Positions 21,699 to 34,287 of a stretch of DNA of 64,000 bases are shown here, piece after piece. The stretch is from Pedinophyceae sp. YPF-701 (lineage: Eukaryota; Chlorophyta; Pedinophyceae), in contig CAJZHL010000021.1 of assembly GCA_916048055.1 (NCBI GenBank), forward strand, positions 186,001 through 250,000. The letters run 5' to 3'. Position 1 is the first letter of the stretch. The number at the start of each line of letters is the position of its first letter. The notes under the pieces were generated by a model, which searched no databases, was not told the origin of the DNA, and saw only the letters and a list, made by a program, of their open reading frames with translations. Position numbers and translations under genes: made by a program.

Positions 21699-23233
21699 AT
21701 GTTTGCGAAGGGTGCGGTGTGGTGCCTGCGCCCCCAGGCGCGCCCTCAGGTGCGGCCTGTGCGCACGCGTGGCGCCCGACGGCCAGCTGGTGGGTCGCGA
21801 TCGCTGGGGACGGCCTGTCGCAAGGCTGAGGTGCCGTGCGGGCTGCCGTTATGGTCGGGGCGGCGCTGGGCGATGCCAGCCACGACCTGGGCCACAGAGG
21901 TTGCTGTCGATGGCGCTCGTTCGGGCGCGTCGGAGCCTAGCCGACCAGCGGAAACGCACGAGACGTTTATTTCCATCGTATCGGGCGCGCGCTTGAGCCC
22001 TCGTTCCGCGCCATCTGATAGCAAGTCGCTTTTCGGCTGCAGGCCGTTTCCCTGCCTCCAGCTCGCGCGTCATTCGCGAAACGCGTCGCGAGAAGCAGCC
22101 GCGCACGCGTAACCACACCAACACTCATTCCTCGCAGTGCGGCCAGCCAGCTAGCCCTGCTCGCTGCGCCATTGTGCAAAAACCACCAGTCACTCAGTGA
22201 CGCACTGTCATGCGCATACCGCCCCCCTCGCACGCGTTCACCACCCACACAGCCTCCCCCCGCACAGCTCACCCCCTCCGCTATCATCCACACCACCGCC
22301 AGCCGCGCGTCAACGCGCGACCTCGCCGTGCGACCGCCTGAGCTGTGCCACCAGCGCGTGCCCAACAGCCTCGCCCCATCCCCCGCGCACGCCCGCACCG
22401 CAGGTCGCGCAGCGCCGGAGGGGCGCGCTGGTCATCCGCGCAGCCACGTGCACCTCCAACGACTTCAAGAACGGCCTGTCCATCGAGGTGCGACTCCACG
22501 TTCGCGCACACACACCGCCGGCACCCAAGCCCACTCTGCGCCGCCCCGCTGCGCCACACGCCACGGACCGCGCCTCCGCCGCCGCAGGTCGACGGCAATC
22601 CGTTCAAGATCACCGAGTTCCTGCACGTGAAGCCCGGGAAGGGCGCTGCGTTCGTGCGCTCCAAACTAAAGTCCTACCTGACTGGCAACACCGTGGAGCG
22701 GACGTTCCGCGCGGGGGAGACGGTCACGCTCGCGGACATCGAGCGCAAGGACGTGCAGGTGCGCCGCGCCCGTTCCGGCCCGCGCGGGGCGCGGGGCGCG
22801 CCGCCCGCGAGCCTCCCAGCGCGTCGCGCTGTGCGTGTGTGCTCGCTTGCTTGCTCACGCGCCGTCGCCGCGCCGGGCTCCGCAGTTCACGTACGTCGAC
22901 GGCGACACGCACGTCTTCATGGACATGGCGACGTTCGAGGAGGTCCGCATTCCGTCGGGCAGTTGGGCCAAGTGGCTCAAGGAGGGGAGCGAGGTGACGT
23001 GCGTGTTCTGGCAGGGCAAGTCGCTCAGCGTGGACGTGCCGCTCACGCTCGAGCTCAAGGTGGAGCGGACGGACCCGGGCGTCAAGGGCAACACCGCGCA
23101 GGGGGGGTCCAAGCCCGCGACGCTGGAGACGGGCGCGCAGATCAATGTGCCGCTGTTCATCGAGGAGGGCGAGCTGATCAAGGTCAACACGGAGAACAAC
23201 GAGTACCTCGGGCGCGTGAAGGAGGACAAGTGA
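21699..23233 (+). CDS. efp: Elongation factor P, organellar (probably plastid)
   Basis: Exons 22404-22487, 22588-22758 and 22886-23233 are secure and in phase. They encode all three EF-P domains: [15 protein letters not shown] (KOW-like start), the loop [18 protein letters not shown], then [10 protein letters not shown] and the C-terminal [14 protein letters not shown]. The loop residue that is modified in bacteria lies at the Gly-Lys-Gly tip; here it reads K-P-G-K-G-A-A. EF-P rescues ribosomes stalled on polyproline. The proposed first exon, 21699-21749, reads [16 protein letters not shown], splices in phase 0 with good GT and AG sites, and looks like an organelle-targeting start. It is about 650 bp upstream, so it is tentative. 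Full length would be 217 residues. Confidence 0.9.
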
Positions 23234-24086
23234 GGCGGGGCGGTGCGGCGCTCGAACTTGTGCGCAGGCGTGTGTGTGTGCGTGTGTGCGGGACGCCGCG
23301 AGGTGCGGTGTGCGCGCTCCGAGCCGCGCGAGCGGCCGCGCGGCCGCGGCAGTGACCCTTGTAAACGATACATCGACTCGGACGCGCTGGAAGACGAGAA
23401 ATCATATCTTGTGGCGCACACCTTGCATCGCACGCCGACCTGCTGCTGCTTCGACCCCGACCCTCTCCCAACGCAGCCCACGTCCACCCCGCGCGCCGGC
23501 GCGCCCGCCGCGGCCCGCACCGACGCGCGTCGGCACGCCACTACCGGCACCAGCCAACACCAGCATTCTTTCGTTTCGGTGCCTCACGTGGCGTACTGGC
23601 GTACGCCGCGCGGCAGCACGCCGCGCACGGACGCAGCCCGGCGCGCACGCCCGCTCCTGGGCGCGCGGACAGGGCGACCGAGAGGCGACATGCAGCAGGC
23701 CGGCAGACGCGGCCCCCCGCCAGCGGCTCGGCCCCGGCCCCGTGCGATCGAGGGCCAGGCCAGGAGCATGGTGGTACGAATTGTAAGCTCGATGGCCGCG
23801 CGACGGGGCGGTTGTGACGCTGCGGGGGCCGCGCGGGCGCGAAAGGGAGGACTCGCGTCCTCATGAGTCTTGCAAATGGCTCTCCCGGCGTCTTGGCTTC
23901 CTTGGCCGGTGCAGCGCCGTCCGTTCCACCGCGCCCTGCGTCTGGACCGAGGTTCCGTTCGCAGCGCGCATCCACGGCCACAGGTGTGCCGAATGCGGCG
24001 CTCTAATTGCCTGCAAGCAGCGCGGGGCTGTTGAGGTCGGTAGCCGCGCCGGCAGGGGCCCAGGGGCCGCTGCGCCCGCCGGCACG
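23234..24086. other. Intergenic region
   Basis: About 850 bp between two plus-strand genes. It contains a (GT)n-rich patch at about 23265-23290 just past the EF-P stop. No coding sequence is supported. Confidence 0.5.
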
Positions 24087-27000
24087 ATGGGCCTCTTCGG
24101 CAAGCTCCGCAAGAAGAAGCCGGAGCAGCGAGAGGACCCCCCAGAGAAGCAAAATGAGCCTGCGAAGGAAGAACGCTCCTTCACAAGGTGCGTCCGACCC
24201 TCGCGCGCCAGTCCCCTGCCGCGACATCGCGCCGCGCGCCGCGCCTTTGTATACGCGGAGACGAGCTGTGGCGCGGGCGAGGAGGCGAGAGCCGCGCTAT
24301 GCGCGGCAGGCCGCGCGATTCAGCTGTTGGGACCTACAGCGTTCGCGGGGATCGCTGACGCGGCCACGACGCGGCTCCGCCGCGGAGTTCGCGGCGGATG
24401 GGGCCACGGGCCATGCGCCGATCGCACCGCGCGCGCACCGCGCGCCAGCGCCGCAGCCAGCCGCCCCTGTCTGCTAGCCGCTCGAGCCCGGTGCGCCACT
24501 GCGGTTCGCGGTCGCCCGCGGCTGTAGGGCATCGGCCCGCGATGCCGGTGGGCGGACACGCACCTGACCGGCGGGTTCCGCCCTTCTCGAGCCCGCAGGA
24601 CGTTCACGCGGACCAGAACGACCACGAAGCGCACGGCGGAGGACGCAGAGGAGCGCCGCGAGGCCGAATACGGCTTCTGGAAGACGTTCCAGGCGTCGAG
24701 GAGCACGGGGAGGTACTCGGACGGCGAGGACGAGGACGACGACGGCGATGGAGCTCGCGGGGGGCCGCAGCAGCCGCAAGGGTGCGTGGTCTCAACTACA
24801 AGTCGAGATCCAGGCTCTTTGCCTCGCTCGTGCTGCTTGGGACTTGGCCGGGGACGCGCGCGCGCCCACGTGCGCACGCGGGTCGGCGCTCGAGGGTCCT
24901 GGCCAAGGTCTTCGGATCCGGCCAATGCACTGACGACGTGCTCGAGGTATCAGCAACTCAACTGTGTCGTCTTTTCGTGCCGTGTCCGGTCCCCATTTCG
25001 CAGGGCGCGTGCGCAGGACGGCCCTGCGAAGAAGAAGCACTCGCTCCCGCCGCTCGCGGAGGACCACAGCGACCAGGAGGGCGCGCACGGCCACCACCCA
25101 TCCTCCTCGTCGCACCAGACACGCCCCGCGTCCTCGCGCATGCCGTCCAACGAGCGGCCCTCGGCCGCCTATCGCACCACCCAGCAGCGCGGACCGTCGC
25201 GGCACAGCAGCCGCGACAGCCGCAGCCACCCTGGCCCCTCTCGGGGACCCTCCGGCAGCTCCTGGCGGCAGCATTACGGCTCCCGCGACGAGTACGACCG
25301 CGACAGCGAGGTGCGCACGCCCGCCTGCGCCGCACGCCCGCCCGCTCTGTCGCGGGAACCCGAAAAACACCCCCCTGAAGCTCGTGACACCCCCCGAAGT
25401 TGCTGCGGCGTGTGTGCGTGTGTGCAGGGGTCGTACGACGAGGACGACATCGCGCGGCAGGTGCAGCAGGCCGCGTCGCAGCAGGCCGCGGGCTCCCAGC
25501 GCATGTACGTGGAGAAGGAGCACAAGCGACAGGACATCAAGGGCATCAAGGGCCTGATGGACCAAGTCATCATGGTGCGCAACGTCATATCGAAAACATA
25601 TCTAATTGTTTGTTTGCTTGTCTCTATGATAGTGATGGTGATATGGTACTGGTGTGGAGGCGGCCGGAGAGAGCGTGCCGTTGGCGATGCGCGTGTTCGT
25701 GGCACGGCCCAGCTGAGAGCGCGCACCGGCGGCAAGGCATGCGCGCGCCGAGGTGGTTGTGTCCGGCGGGGGCGGCCGGTTGCCTGTCCCCGCGCGGCCT
25801 GCGCCGCCGCCGTCGCCCCGTCGTCGTTAGCGCTCGGGCGTGAACCACAACCAGTATTTCGTGGTCTCCCGTCCCTCATTCTGGTCCTATCTGCCTTCCC
25901 CGCGCCGTTCCGCGCCCCGCCAGCCCCCGCACGCGACGCAGCTCGCGCCCTCTCCCCGCAGGGCGCTACGGGCCAGGAGCAGAAGCGCACCCGCGAGCAG
26001 GGCTACCTAGGGGGTCTCTTTGCACACAAGGGTGCTGAGGAGGAGACTCTACTGCGTGACATGGACCGCGACCTCACGGAGCTCGTGCTCGACGAGATGG
26101 AGGACCTCACGGCCGTCCTGAACGTGTTCGACGACCGGAGCGGCCAGGCCGGGTGGCGGAAACTGAACAAGGACCTGAAACTGATGAAGGGCATGCGGCA
26201 CCACCAGGCGCTCGTGAAGACGCGGTTCTGCATCGAGGGGTGCGACGAGGCGCTCGAGCGGATCGACGCGCGCATCGTGCGCCTGCAGGCGAGCCGCGCA
26301 GCCCCCCGTGCCGAAATGTGGTGGGCGCGATGCTGTGGCTGCAGCTGACGTGTCGGCGAGAGCGCGGCGTGCGTGTGTGTGGGTGCATCTGCGGCGGATC
26401 CTATTGCCTCGATCGACTGCTTGTATGTTGTATGGAAAAAACATATATGAATGTATTAATTTGATGAAAGAAAACGAAATGGACCCTGTTTGGTGTGCAG
26501 CACGAGCGCGACGGGATGCTGGACGCGCTCGACGGCATCGAGGAGGCCTTCGAGGAGCGCGAGGTCGTCCTCGAGCAGGAGCGCATGCGCGCGCGCATCC
26601 AGAACGCGGCGCGCGAGGGCCGCGAAGCCGCCGAGCGCGCCCGCGCCGCCCAGGAGGCGCGCCGCCGGCAGGCCGAGGTCGAGCAGCGGCAGAAGGAGCG
26701 CGAGGCCGAGCGGCTCGAGCGCGAGCGGCGCATGGCTGCGCGCGCCGTCCACTGGGAGGCGGTCGAGGGCCGGAACTCCACCGACGCGGGCGCGGCGCGG
26801 GAGTCGTTCGCAACAGGAACGTCGATGGAGCCGCGGGCGTCGTCGCGGACGGGCCGCGTGCGCGTGACGAACACGGCGGGGTCGAGCGGCGGCGGGAGGG
26901 CTGCGCCGATCGGGTGGGTCCGCACGGGGTCGCACGGGCGCGCGGGCGGCGAGGCGGCTACGCCGAGCGGCCGCGCGCTGCTGTCGCCCGGGCCGCTGAC

Positions 27001-30000
27001 GGCGAGGGCGTCGTTCAACAAGACGGCGCCGGCGGGGTCTGGGCTGAAGGAGGCGCTCGCGGCGGCGTGCTCGCCGCAGGACGCGCAGGGGGAGTCGGCG
27101 CAGGACCCGGGGGGGTCGGAGCACAACAGCGCCCCCCTCGGGCAGGCGCTGGGGTTCGCGTCGACGGTCGAGGTGCACCGCGGCGCGGAGCGCGTCAGGG
27201 CGGACGACATAGCGGAGCAGCGCGCGCGGCGCCTGCAGCGCCTGAAGTCGTCGCTCCCTGCCAGGTACACATATGCCATATATTGTTGCGCGGGGCACTT
27301 ATGACCCTTATGTTCGCTTTCTGGCCACGCCCGTCTCTTCCGCGCGTCGGACATGCGCATTTCGTTGCGGCGCGGTGATGCGGTCTCATATATATATGGC
27401 CTGATATGTGGACGGGGGCTGCCAAGATAGGCCGAAACATGGGCGCTAACCCGCCCCTGCGGCGTGATTCCCACCACCGCAGGAACTTCAAGGACGTGCT
27501 GGAGCGCACCAACACGAAGATGATCACGCTGAAGGAGCCCGCCAGCGACGCCACGTCAGCCTCCGAGGCCTCGGGCGGCCCCGCGGCCCACGACGGCAAA
27601 CCAACCCCTGCTCTGAAAGCCCTCAAGTCGCTCGCGCGCGCCCGCGAGGAGGAGGCGCGCGCCCAGGGCGCCGACGAAGCCGCCGAGGACGCGGCCGCGC
27701 CGGAACAGATCCAGCGCGGGGCCTCGCACAAGAATTTGTCCGTCGCCATTCCCGGAGACCCCCCCCCTGACGCCAAGCCCGCCGCGTCCGTGTTCAAGGC
27801 GCTGGGCGGCGCGGGCAAGAACCGCTGGCAGGCGGCCGTGAAGGGCGTCGTTGCGGGGCAGCGGTTCGTCCCGCGAAGCAGGCAGAGGCAGGGCGCGGCC
27901 GCTCTGCTTGGGTTGGCTGGCGAGGAGGAGCCCGAGACGCCCGCGGCGCCGGCGACGCCCGGGGCTGGCGCGGAGGGCCCGTCGCTGCGCAACCGTCCGT
28001 CGGTGCTGCAGCGGGCGTTCACGCTGTATACGGCGGCGAAGAGGGCGAACGACACCCCCGCGGCCTCAGGACACAACCCCCCGTCGCAATTCCAGCGCGC
28101 CGCGTCCTCGGCGGCCGTGTCGGGCGCGACGGCGTCGTCTGCGGCCTCGGCGCGGGAGCCAGACGCGGGCGGAAGCGCCCGAGAGGAGGGCGAAAAAGGA
28201 AAGCTCGAACGGAGTCTTACGAGCCATCGCATCGATCCAGAGGCGCCGGCGACGCCGCAGGCGGTCGCCGAGGGCGCTCCGCCGGCGGAAATGGAGGAGA
28301 CCGACGGCAAGGAGCTGCGCGCGCTCGGCCTGGACCCCTCCGTCATGCTGCGGGCGCGCATGCTGGTGCGCATGCGCAGTCAGCTCAAGTCGCAACGGAA
28401 CCTCCTTCCGGGGGCGTACAAGCCCGACGGCGCGGACCAGGCGCGCGCGGCGACGCGGGTGTCCGGCGGGGCGGCTCCGCTGAACACCCCCGCGACTACG
28501 CTACCCAGGAGCAACGCACAGTGGGTGTCGACGCCTAAGGTGGAATCGACGCGGCCGAAAGTGGTCAGAGAAGACAGCAGGGAGGATGCGGCGTCGCGGG
28601 ACGACTCCGACGGCGGCGGGGCGGACGCGGGCGCCCGGCCGGGCCTGCAGCGGCTCAACAGTCACCGCGTGATGGTGTCTGACGGTGACGTGGAGGACGA
28701 TGTGCCGGTGCAGTCGTCCGGCGCGCAGTCGACGGCTGGGTGGACGTACCCGCCGCGGCACGCGTCGGACGACGGCGCGGCGAGCGAGATGGGCGACTGG
28801 GAGGAGCTGCAACTCGAGGAGGAGGCGGCGGCGTTGGAGGAGCAGCTGTGGAGGGTTGAGGAGCTGCTGGTGGACCTGGAGGACCTGTGGGAGGCGTTCG
28901 AGTGGGCGACGCAGGCGGCGCACGCGTACGCGTGCATGCTGATGGGTCACATAGAGGTGCGGGCGCGACGGCGTTGTTCCTGCTGCGTGGTTCGGTGCCG
29001 GCGCTCTGCTCGTGCAGCAGAGCAGCGCGCCTCCTTGGCCGTGCTGCTGCTGCCCCGGGCCGAGAAGTAGTCTTGAACTGTATGTATGTACCTTGAGCAT
29101 GTCGTGTCATGTCATGTGCGCAGGGCACGCACGGGCACCTCGTGCGCATCCTCGTGGACCACATCAAGCACGAGCACATCGCGGACCTCCTCATGCTCGT
29201 CCTCCAGGAGGACGACGTCGAAGCCAAGAAGACGCGCTCGCGCGAAGTCGTGCGCAAAGTCACCCTCATGGAGGCCGAGGTCGCGGCCTACGTCGCCGCG
29301 GCGCGCGCCGCGCACGAAGACGTCCTCGACGACCTCAACGACGTCCTCCTCGACATGCCGGGCGACGTGCCCTCGAAGCGCGCCATCACGTCGCGCTCCC
29401 TCGGCGCCAGGGCCCACGGCAGCGGGAGCTCGGGATACGCGCGGAGCAGCCGCGGGGCGATGTCCGCGGCGCCGCACCGCGGGGACCTGGCGGTCGATGC
29501 GTCCGGGAACAGCCTCGACATGATCAGACATGGGCAGCCTGCTACGTCGAGTGCTACGCAAGTCGGCAAGGCGAAGTCGTCGGGCGCGGGGGCGCCGTCG
29601 CGGTCGCGGTTCGGCGCGACGGCGTCGGATCCGCGGGGCCGGGCGCCGGAGAAGGCGTCGAGCTTCGCGGAGGAGGTGGGGAGGGGGGGGGGAGTCGGCG
29701 CGGAGGACTATGACTGGGGGGGGGAGGACTACGAGAAGGCGCAGGCGGAGTTCTTTTCGCGGAAAGGTGCGAGCGCGGCGCGAGACGAGCGGCGGCGACG
29801 CGCGCGCGCGCGCTTTCGCGTGTGTGTGTATGTTTGCAACGAACAGCGAGGTTCAATTACAGGCTTTGTTGATGTGTGCAGCGTCGAAGGACGCGGAGGA
29901 CGGCGCGCTGGAGGGCGCGGCGACGATGGGCGGCGACGAGGCGGAGCAGCGGATGATCAGCGCGGTGCGGAGCCGCCGCATGCAGCGCATGCAGATGGGA

Positions 30001-31011
30001 CAGCTCTCGCGGCGCGCGAGCAGCCGCAACGCGGAGTCGTTCATGCAGAGCCCGTCGCAAGGCCCGCTCTCGCGAGGCAACAGCGCCCAGCACGCCCTGA
30101 ACGGCGGCGGCGAAATAACCCCCCAGAAACTCCCCCCCGTCAAGTCCGCGAGCGACGACGACGAAGACGACGGCGGCGGCCGCGGGCGCAGCCCCCCGCG
30201 CAGCAACGGCGCGGCCTCGCCGGCAGACGGAGGCTCGCGACGCGCGCTCGAGACCCGCACGTCGTCGCGGGGCCTCGGGCGGTCCACCAGCCGCCTCGGT
30301 CGCACCGCCTCACGCGGGGGAGCAACTTCGCAGCGGTCGCTGTCGCGCAAGTCCTCGAAGAAGGGCTCGTTCAGGGAGCAGTGGAACGCGCAGGAGGAGG
30401 CCCTGCTGTTGCGCGAGAAGCAGCTGAAGCAGATGGAGTCGGCAATGGCGTCCAACGGGGGCGACGCGGAGTCGGCGGCGAGCTCCGAGATCGTGGACGA
30501 CGACTTCCTGGACGACGCGCAGCGCTCGAAGTACCTCGTCAGGCGCACGTCGTCGCTGCGGCGCACTCGGCAGATCGGGTCGTTCCGCGCGCTTGCCGTC
30601 GAGGACTCGCCGCACGCGGGCGCGCCGTCGTCCGGCGGGCAGAGCCCGGCGACGTTCGCCGCGGCGGGCGCGAGCCTGCGGCGCATCGCGCTGCCGATGG
30701 ACGGCGACGCGTCGCCGGAGCCGGCAGCGGGCAAGCGCGGGAAGAGCGCCAAGAGCTCTGCGGGCGGGAGCTCGCCCAAGGACCCTGGACTCAAGTCTCC
30801 AAGTCTGAAGAACCTCCTGTCGCGGCTGACGAGCGAGAAGAAGAAGGCGGCCGCGCCCGAGAAGGAGCGCGCGGCGCCCAAGTCGCAGGTGCAGAAGACG
30901 GCGTTGGCCGACCAACGCGCGAACTCGAAAAAGACGAGGTTCCAGCGGCACATGCAGAAGACGGGCTCCATCGTGCCCCCGAAGCGCCGGAGCGGCGCCG
31001 AGGACGAGTAG
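24087..31011 (+). CDS. Large unrecognised coiled-coil/low-complexity protein, 1,691 residues
   Basis: Nine exons join without any phase error: 24087-24187, 24599-24781, 25004-25310, 25428-25574, 25962-26288, 26501-27264, 27483-28956, 29124-29766 and 29882-31011. The N-terminus MGLFGKLRKKK is a possible N-myristoylation plus basic membrane-binding signal. Residues about 260-440 are a charged coiled coil, beginning TREQGYLGGLFAHKG and including the block MDRDLTELVLDEMEDLTAVL. Residues about 1050-1190 are a second helical region with an acidic run followed by GHLVRILVDHIKHEHI. The rest is Ser/Arg/Ala-rich and probably disordered, with a basic tail (KKTRFQRHMQKTGSIVPPKRR). No known domain was recognised. 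The intron after 26288 starts with GC (CTGCAG|GCGAGC). Confidence 0.75.
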
Positions 31012-31330
31012 GCTGCGGGCCCGGAGCATCGTGACTGCGCGTCACATGGATGTGCCTGTGCGGGAGGATGCGCGTGATCTGTTCCCAAGGGCAACGCCGC
31101 GCGGCGGGTACGTGAGGCCACGGTCCGCCTATTGCGACTGCTGTCTGCCCTTGATATGTGATTGAATGTTGTCCTTCTCCCGCCTCGGGCTCTCCCGTGG
31201 CGCCTTGCGCCCCACGATTGGCGCCAACAGTTGGCGCCAACAGCCTGTTGCCGCCCGGACCCGAGGTCCCGACTGACAAGAGCATTGCTGCAACACCGCG
31301 TGCGTAATGCCCCCATGCACGTCCTTGTGC
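31012..31330. other. Convergent intergenic region
   Basis: About 320 bp between stops of the large coiled-coil gene and the golgin gene. It includes a small inverted GTTGGCGCCAAC-type palindrome at about 31217-31240 (TTGGCGCCAACAGTTGGCGCCAACAG). No gene. Confidence 0.5.
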
Positions 31331-33523
31331 TCACGCCGTGCTGTTCGATGCCACCGCGCGCCCGACATCGAGGCCCGGCGGCGCGTGCATCTCCCTGCAC
31401 AGCCCCGCGCCGTGTCCGCGCCACATCAGCGCCACATGCAGCACCGCAACGTACGCGACCAAGGCGTACCGCATCGCGAGCGCCGGCCGCCCCAGCACGC
31501 GCCGCACTGCAGGCGGCAACCACGCTGGGCCCACCATCGGCGCCGGCGCGGCCACCCCCGGGGGCGTCCTCCTGACTCCCCCCCTGCCCAGCTTCGCAGC
31601 CTCCACCTCCCCGCCCGACAGCATCGCGACCTGCCACGCGAGTTCCTTGTTCCGCCGCGACAGCTCGTTGATCCGCGCCACCGCGTCCGGGTCCTGGGCG
31701 CCCCCGCCCGTGCCGCCCACACCCCCCCCGCCCGGCACAGCGCCCATGGCCTCCCAGCGCCGCCGCTCCGCCGCCGCCGCCGCGTCCGCCGCATTGCGCT
31801 CCCGCTGCGCCGCCCGCGCCTCCGCCGCCACGCTGTCCGCCTCCAGCTGCGCCACGCGCGCCCGCAGCCCCTCGCACTCCCCCCGCAACGCCCCCGAAGC
31901 ACGCACTGCCTCCTCTGCCGCCCCGCACCGCGCCATCGCGCGCTCCAGCTCCCCCTCGACCTCCTCGACGCGCTCCCGGGCCTCCGCCGCGCGCTCGCGC
32001 AGCGCCACCGCCTCCGCCTGCGCCGCCGCGAGCGCTTCGTTCACTCCCCCCCCCGAGTCATCTTCCGAGGCCTTTTCTGCGCGGGCGAGGGCGCTGCGCA
32101 GCTCGGCGACGTCGGCCCGCAGCTGCTCCACCGCGCCACGCGCCTCGTCGCGCTCGCGGGCCGCCGCAACGGCCGCGGCGCGCGCCGCCTCGCACTCTTG
32201 GCTCAACTCGTCAATTTCAGTCTTCAAACTCGACTCCTTCGCCCCAAACGTCTCCTGGATCACCGCGAACCGCCTCCGCCGCCCCTCCGCGTCCCGCTTC
32301 ATCTCGTCCATCTCCCGGCGCGCCGCACTCTCCCGATCCCGCGCCGCAGAAGCCTCCGCACTCAACTCGTCACACCTGCGTTGCGCCGCCTCCGCCTCGC
32401 TCCGCAGCGCCGCAATCTCGTCGTCGCGGCCCCGAGCGCCCGCGGACGACTGCTGCTCCCGCAGCGTGGCCGCTGCTGCGTCGCGCGCCTCGCTGGCGGC
32501 CACTTCGGCGCGCTCTTTGGCAGCAATGGCCTCCTGCAGTCTTCTGTTGAGGTTCACGGCCTCCTCGCGCGCTGCGTGCTCGGCCTCACGGGCCTCGTCG
32601 CGGGCCTGCTCGGCGGCGCGCGTGTTCGCGCCGGCCTCGTCGACCTGCGCGCGCAGATAGGAGCACCGCGGCGTCAAACAATAGGAAACCGGTATCCGGT
32701 TCTGATTCCGAACCTCTCAATCGCGTCGCAGGCCGCGGACCGCGCGAGCTCAGCGCGCCGCGGAGCCACGCATACACGCGTCACGTCAGCCCTCGCAGCC
32801 CAGAACAACACAAACCATTCGTGGGAACAAGTTGCCTACCTGGCGTTGCAGGTCCTGCAGGGCCTCCTGGGACGCCGCGTCGATCCCCTCGACCACCGCG
32901 AGCCTGCCCTCCTTCTCCGCGAGCCGCGCCTTGAGCTCCGCCACCGCGGCGTTCGCGGCGGAGGACGCCGCCTCTGCGCGCTCCGCACGCGCCTCCGAGT
33001 CGCGCACCGTCTGCGCCGCGGCCTCGAGAGCCTCTTGCATCATGCGGTTCTCGCTCTCGAGGTCGTGGAGTCTCTGCCCGTCGCCGTCGCGCGGCCTGTC
33101 CTGCGCGGACTTCGCCGCTGGCTCCGCGCGTGCCTGCAAGCGGTGCGGAGACTTCAGGAAGGGTTTGCCACGCGTTGGCATGGGTGCGCTACATTCCCTG
33201 CTCAATCGTGTCTCTGATGATGTTGTTACACAACGCTGCCGCCCACACGATGGATGCGTCCCTGTTTGCGCGGAAGCGGGCGTTGTGCTGGTGGTGCCCC
33301 GACCCGGAGGGCAGCAGCGTCCCGCACGCGCGACGTCCGCCCTCACCTGGAGCTTCGCATTGAGGCGCTTGATCTCTGCGTCCTTGGCGTTCCGCTCACT
33401 TTCAATCAGCTTGCCCTTTTTGATGGCATTGCGCAGTTTCGCTTTCGCAGAGTCCACCTCCGCGCGCACCGCCGCTAGCTCCGCGCGCAGCGACTCCGCA
33501 TCGTCCCCCGCGGCGCCCGACAT
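31331..33523 (-). CDS. Tail-anchored golgin (golgin-84/CASP-like coiled-coil Golgi protein)
   Basis: Three exons, 33523-33347, 33133-32840 and 32644-31331, join in phase to 594 residues. Almost the whole protein is heptad-type coiled coil rich in Glu, Arg and Ala (for example SLRAELAAVRAEVDSAKAKL). Near the C-terminus are RINELSRRNKELAWQV, a Pro-rich linker, then a single membrane helix, RYALVAYVAVLHVALMW, and about 30 luminal residues. A C-terminal transmembrane anchor with a Y-x4-LH pattern after a long coiled coil is typical of golgin-84 and CASP. These tether vesicles at Golgi rims. The coiled coil itself is too compositional to choose between the two families. Confidence 0.75.
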
Positions 33524-34287
33524 CCTCAGCAGCACCCTCGTCACTCCCGTGGCAGCGACGTGCCCCGCGGACGCAGCCCGTGCTCAGCAGCCTCGCTGTA
33601 GTGCACGAGTCCACATGCCCCCCGCGTTCGCGCTCCGGTGGCGCCAGGGCCGCTCGCGCGCGCTGCCGAAGTGGCGGGACGCCTCCGCATCGCTCCCCCG
33701 ATCCAGCCGTGTCCCCCGCGACGCAAGCGTGAAGACGGGGGTGTACAACACCGAACAACAACACTCCCCCCCTCGCGCGGCAAGGCGCGCCCTTCGCACG
33801 AACACAACCGCGTTCCTCGCGCGCACGGACAGACCGCACGCCGCGCTCCCTACCTCGATTCCGCCACGCCCCGGCTCACGATCAAGAGGTTGCTCACACC
33901 CGCCACTGGCGCGGCGCAGGCTCCGCAACGCGTGCCAGGTCGTCGACGTCGCACGGCTCGCGTCCTCGGCAGCCCGGTGTGCCAGTCCTTTGGCAGGGAA
34001 AACCACTCGAGCTTGGATATGTACTCGTCACTCCCTCACTCATGTCCTCCAGGGCCGTCGACACGCGCCCGGGGCGCGCCCGCCCGGTGTGGACTCGAAC
34101 TGGCGGGAGGAGGCGCTGTGGCTTCGGAACGGCCGCAGTGGGCGCTATCGTGCTCTCGGGGGGGCGGGTATTGTATGGTTTCGTGGCGGATGCGATGTGA
34201 GGTCGGGGCGCCGCCTCGCGGCCCGTCGCAGCCGGCGGAGGAGGCGCGGAGGGGGATTTCGCATCTCGTGCGCACACCCCCCCCCCC
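33524..34287. other. Intergenic region
   Basis: About 760 bp upstream of the golgin gene and downstream of the plastid-type membrane-protein gene, both on the minus strand. It includes an ACACTCCCCCC tract at about 33766. No gene recognised. Confidence 0.45.

Noticed and set aside
33766-33790. C-rich tracts as a CRISPR or telomere-like repeat
   Set aside because: They are dispersed single copies without regular spacing; treated as a dispersed motif instead.
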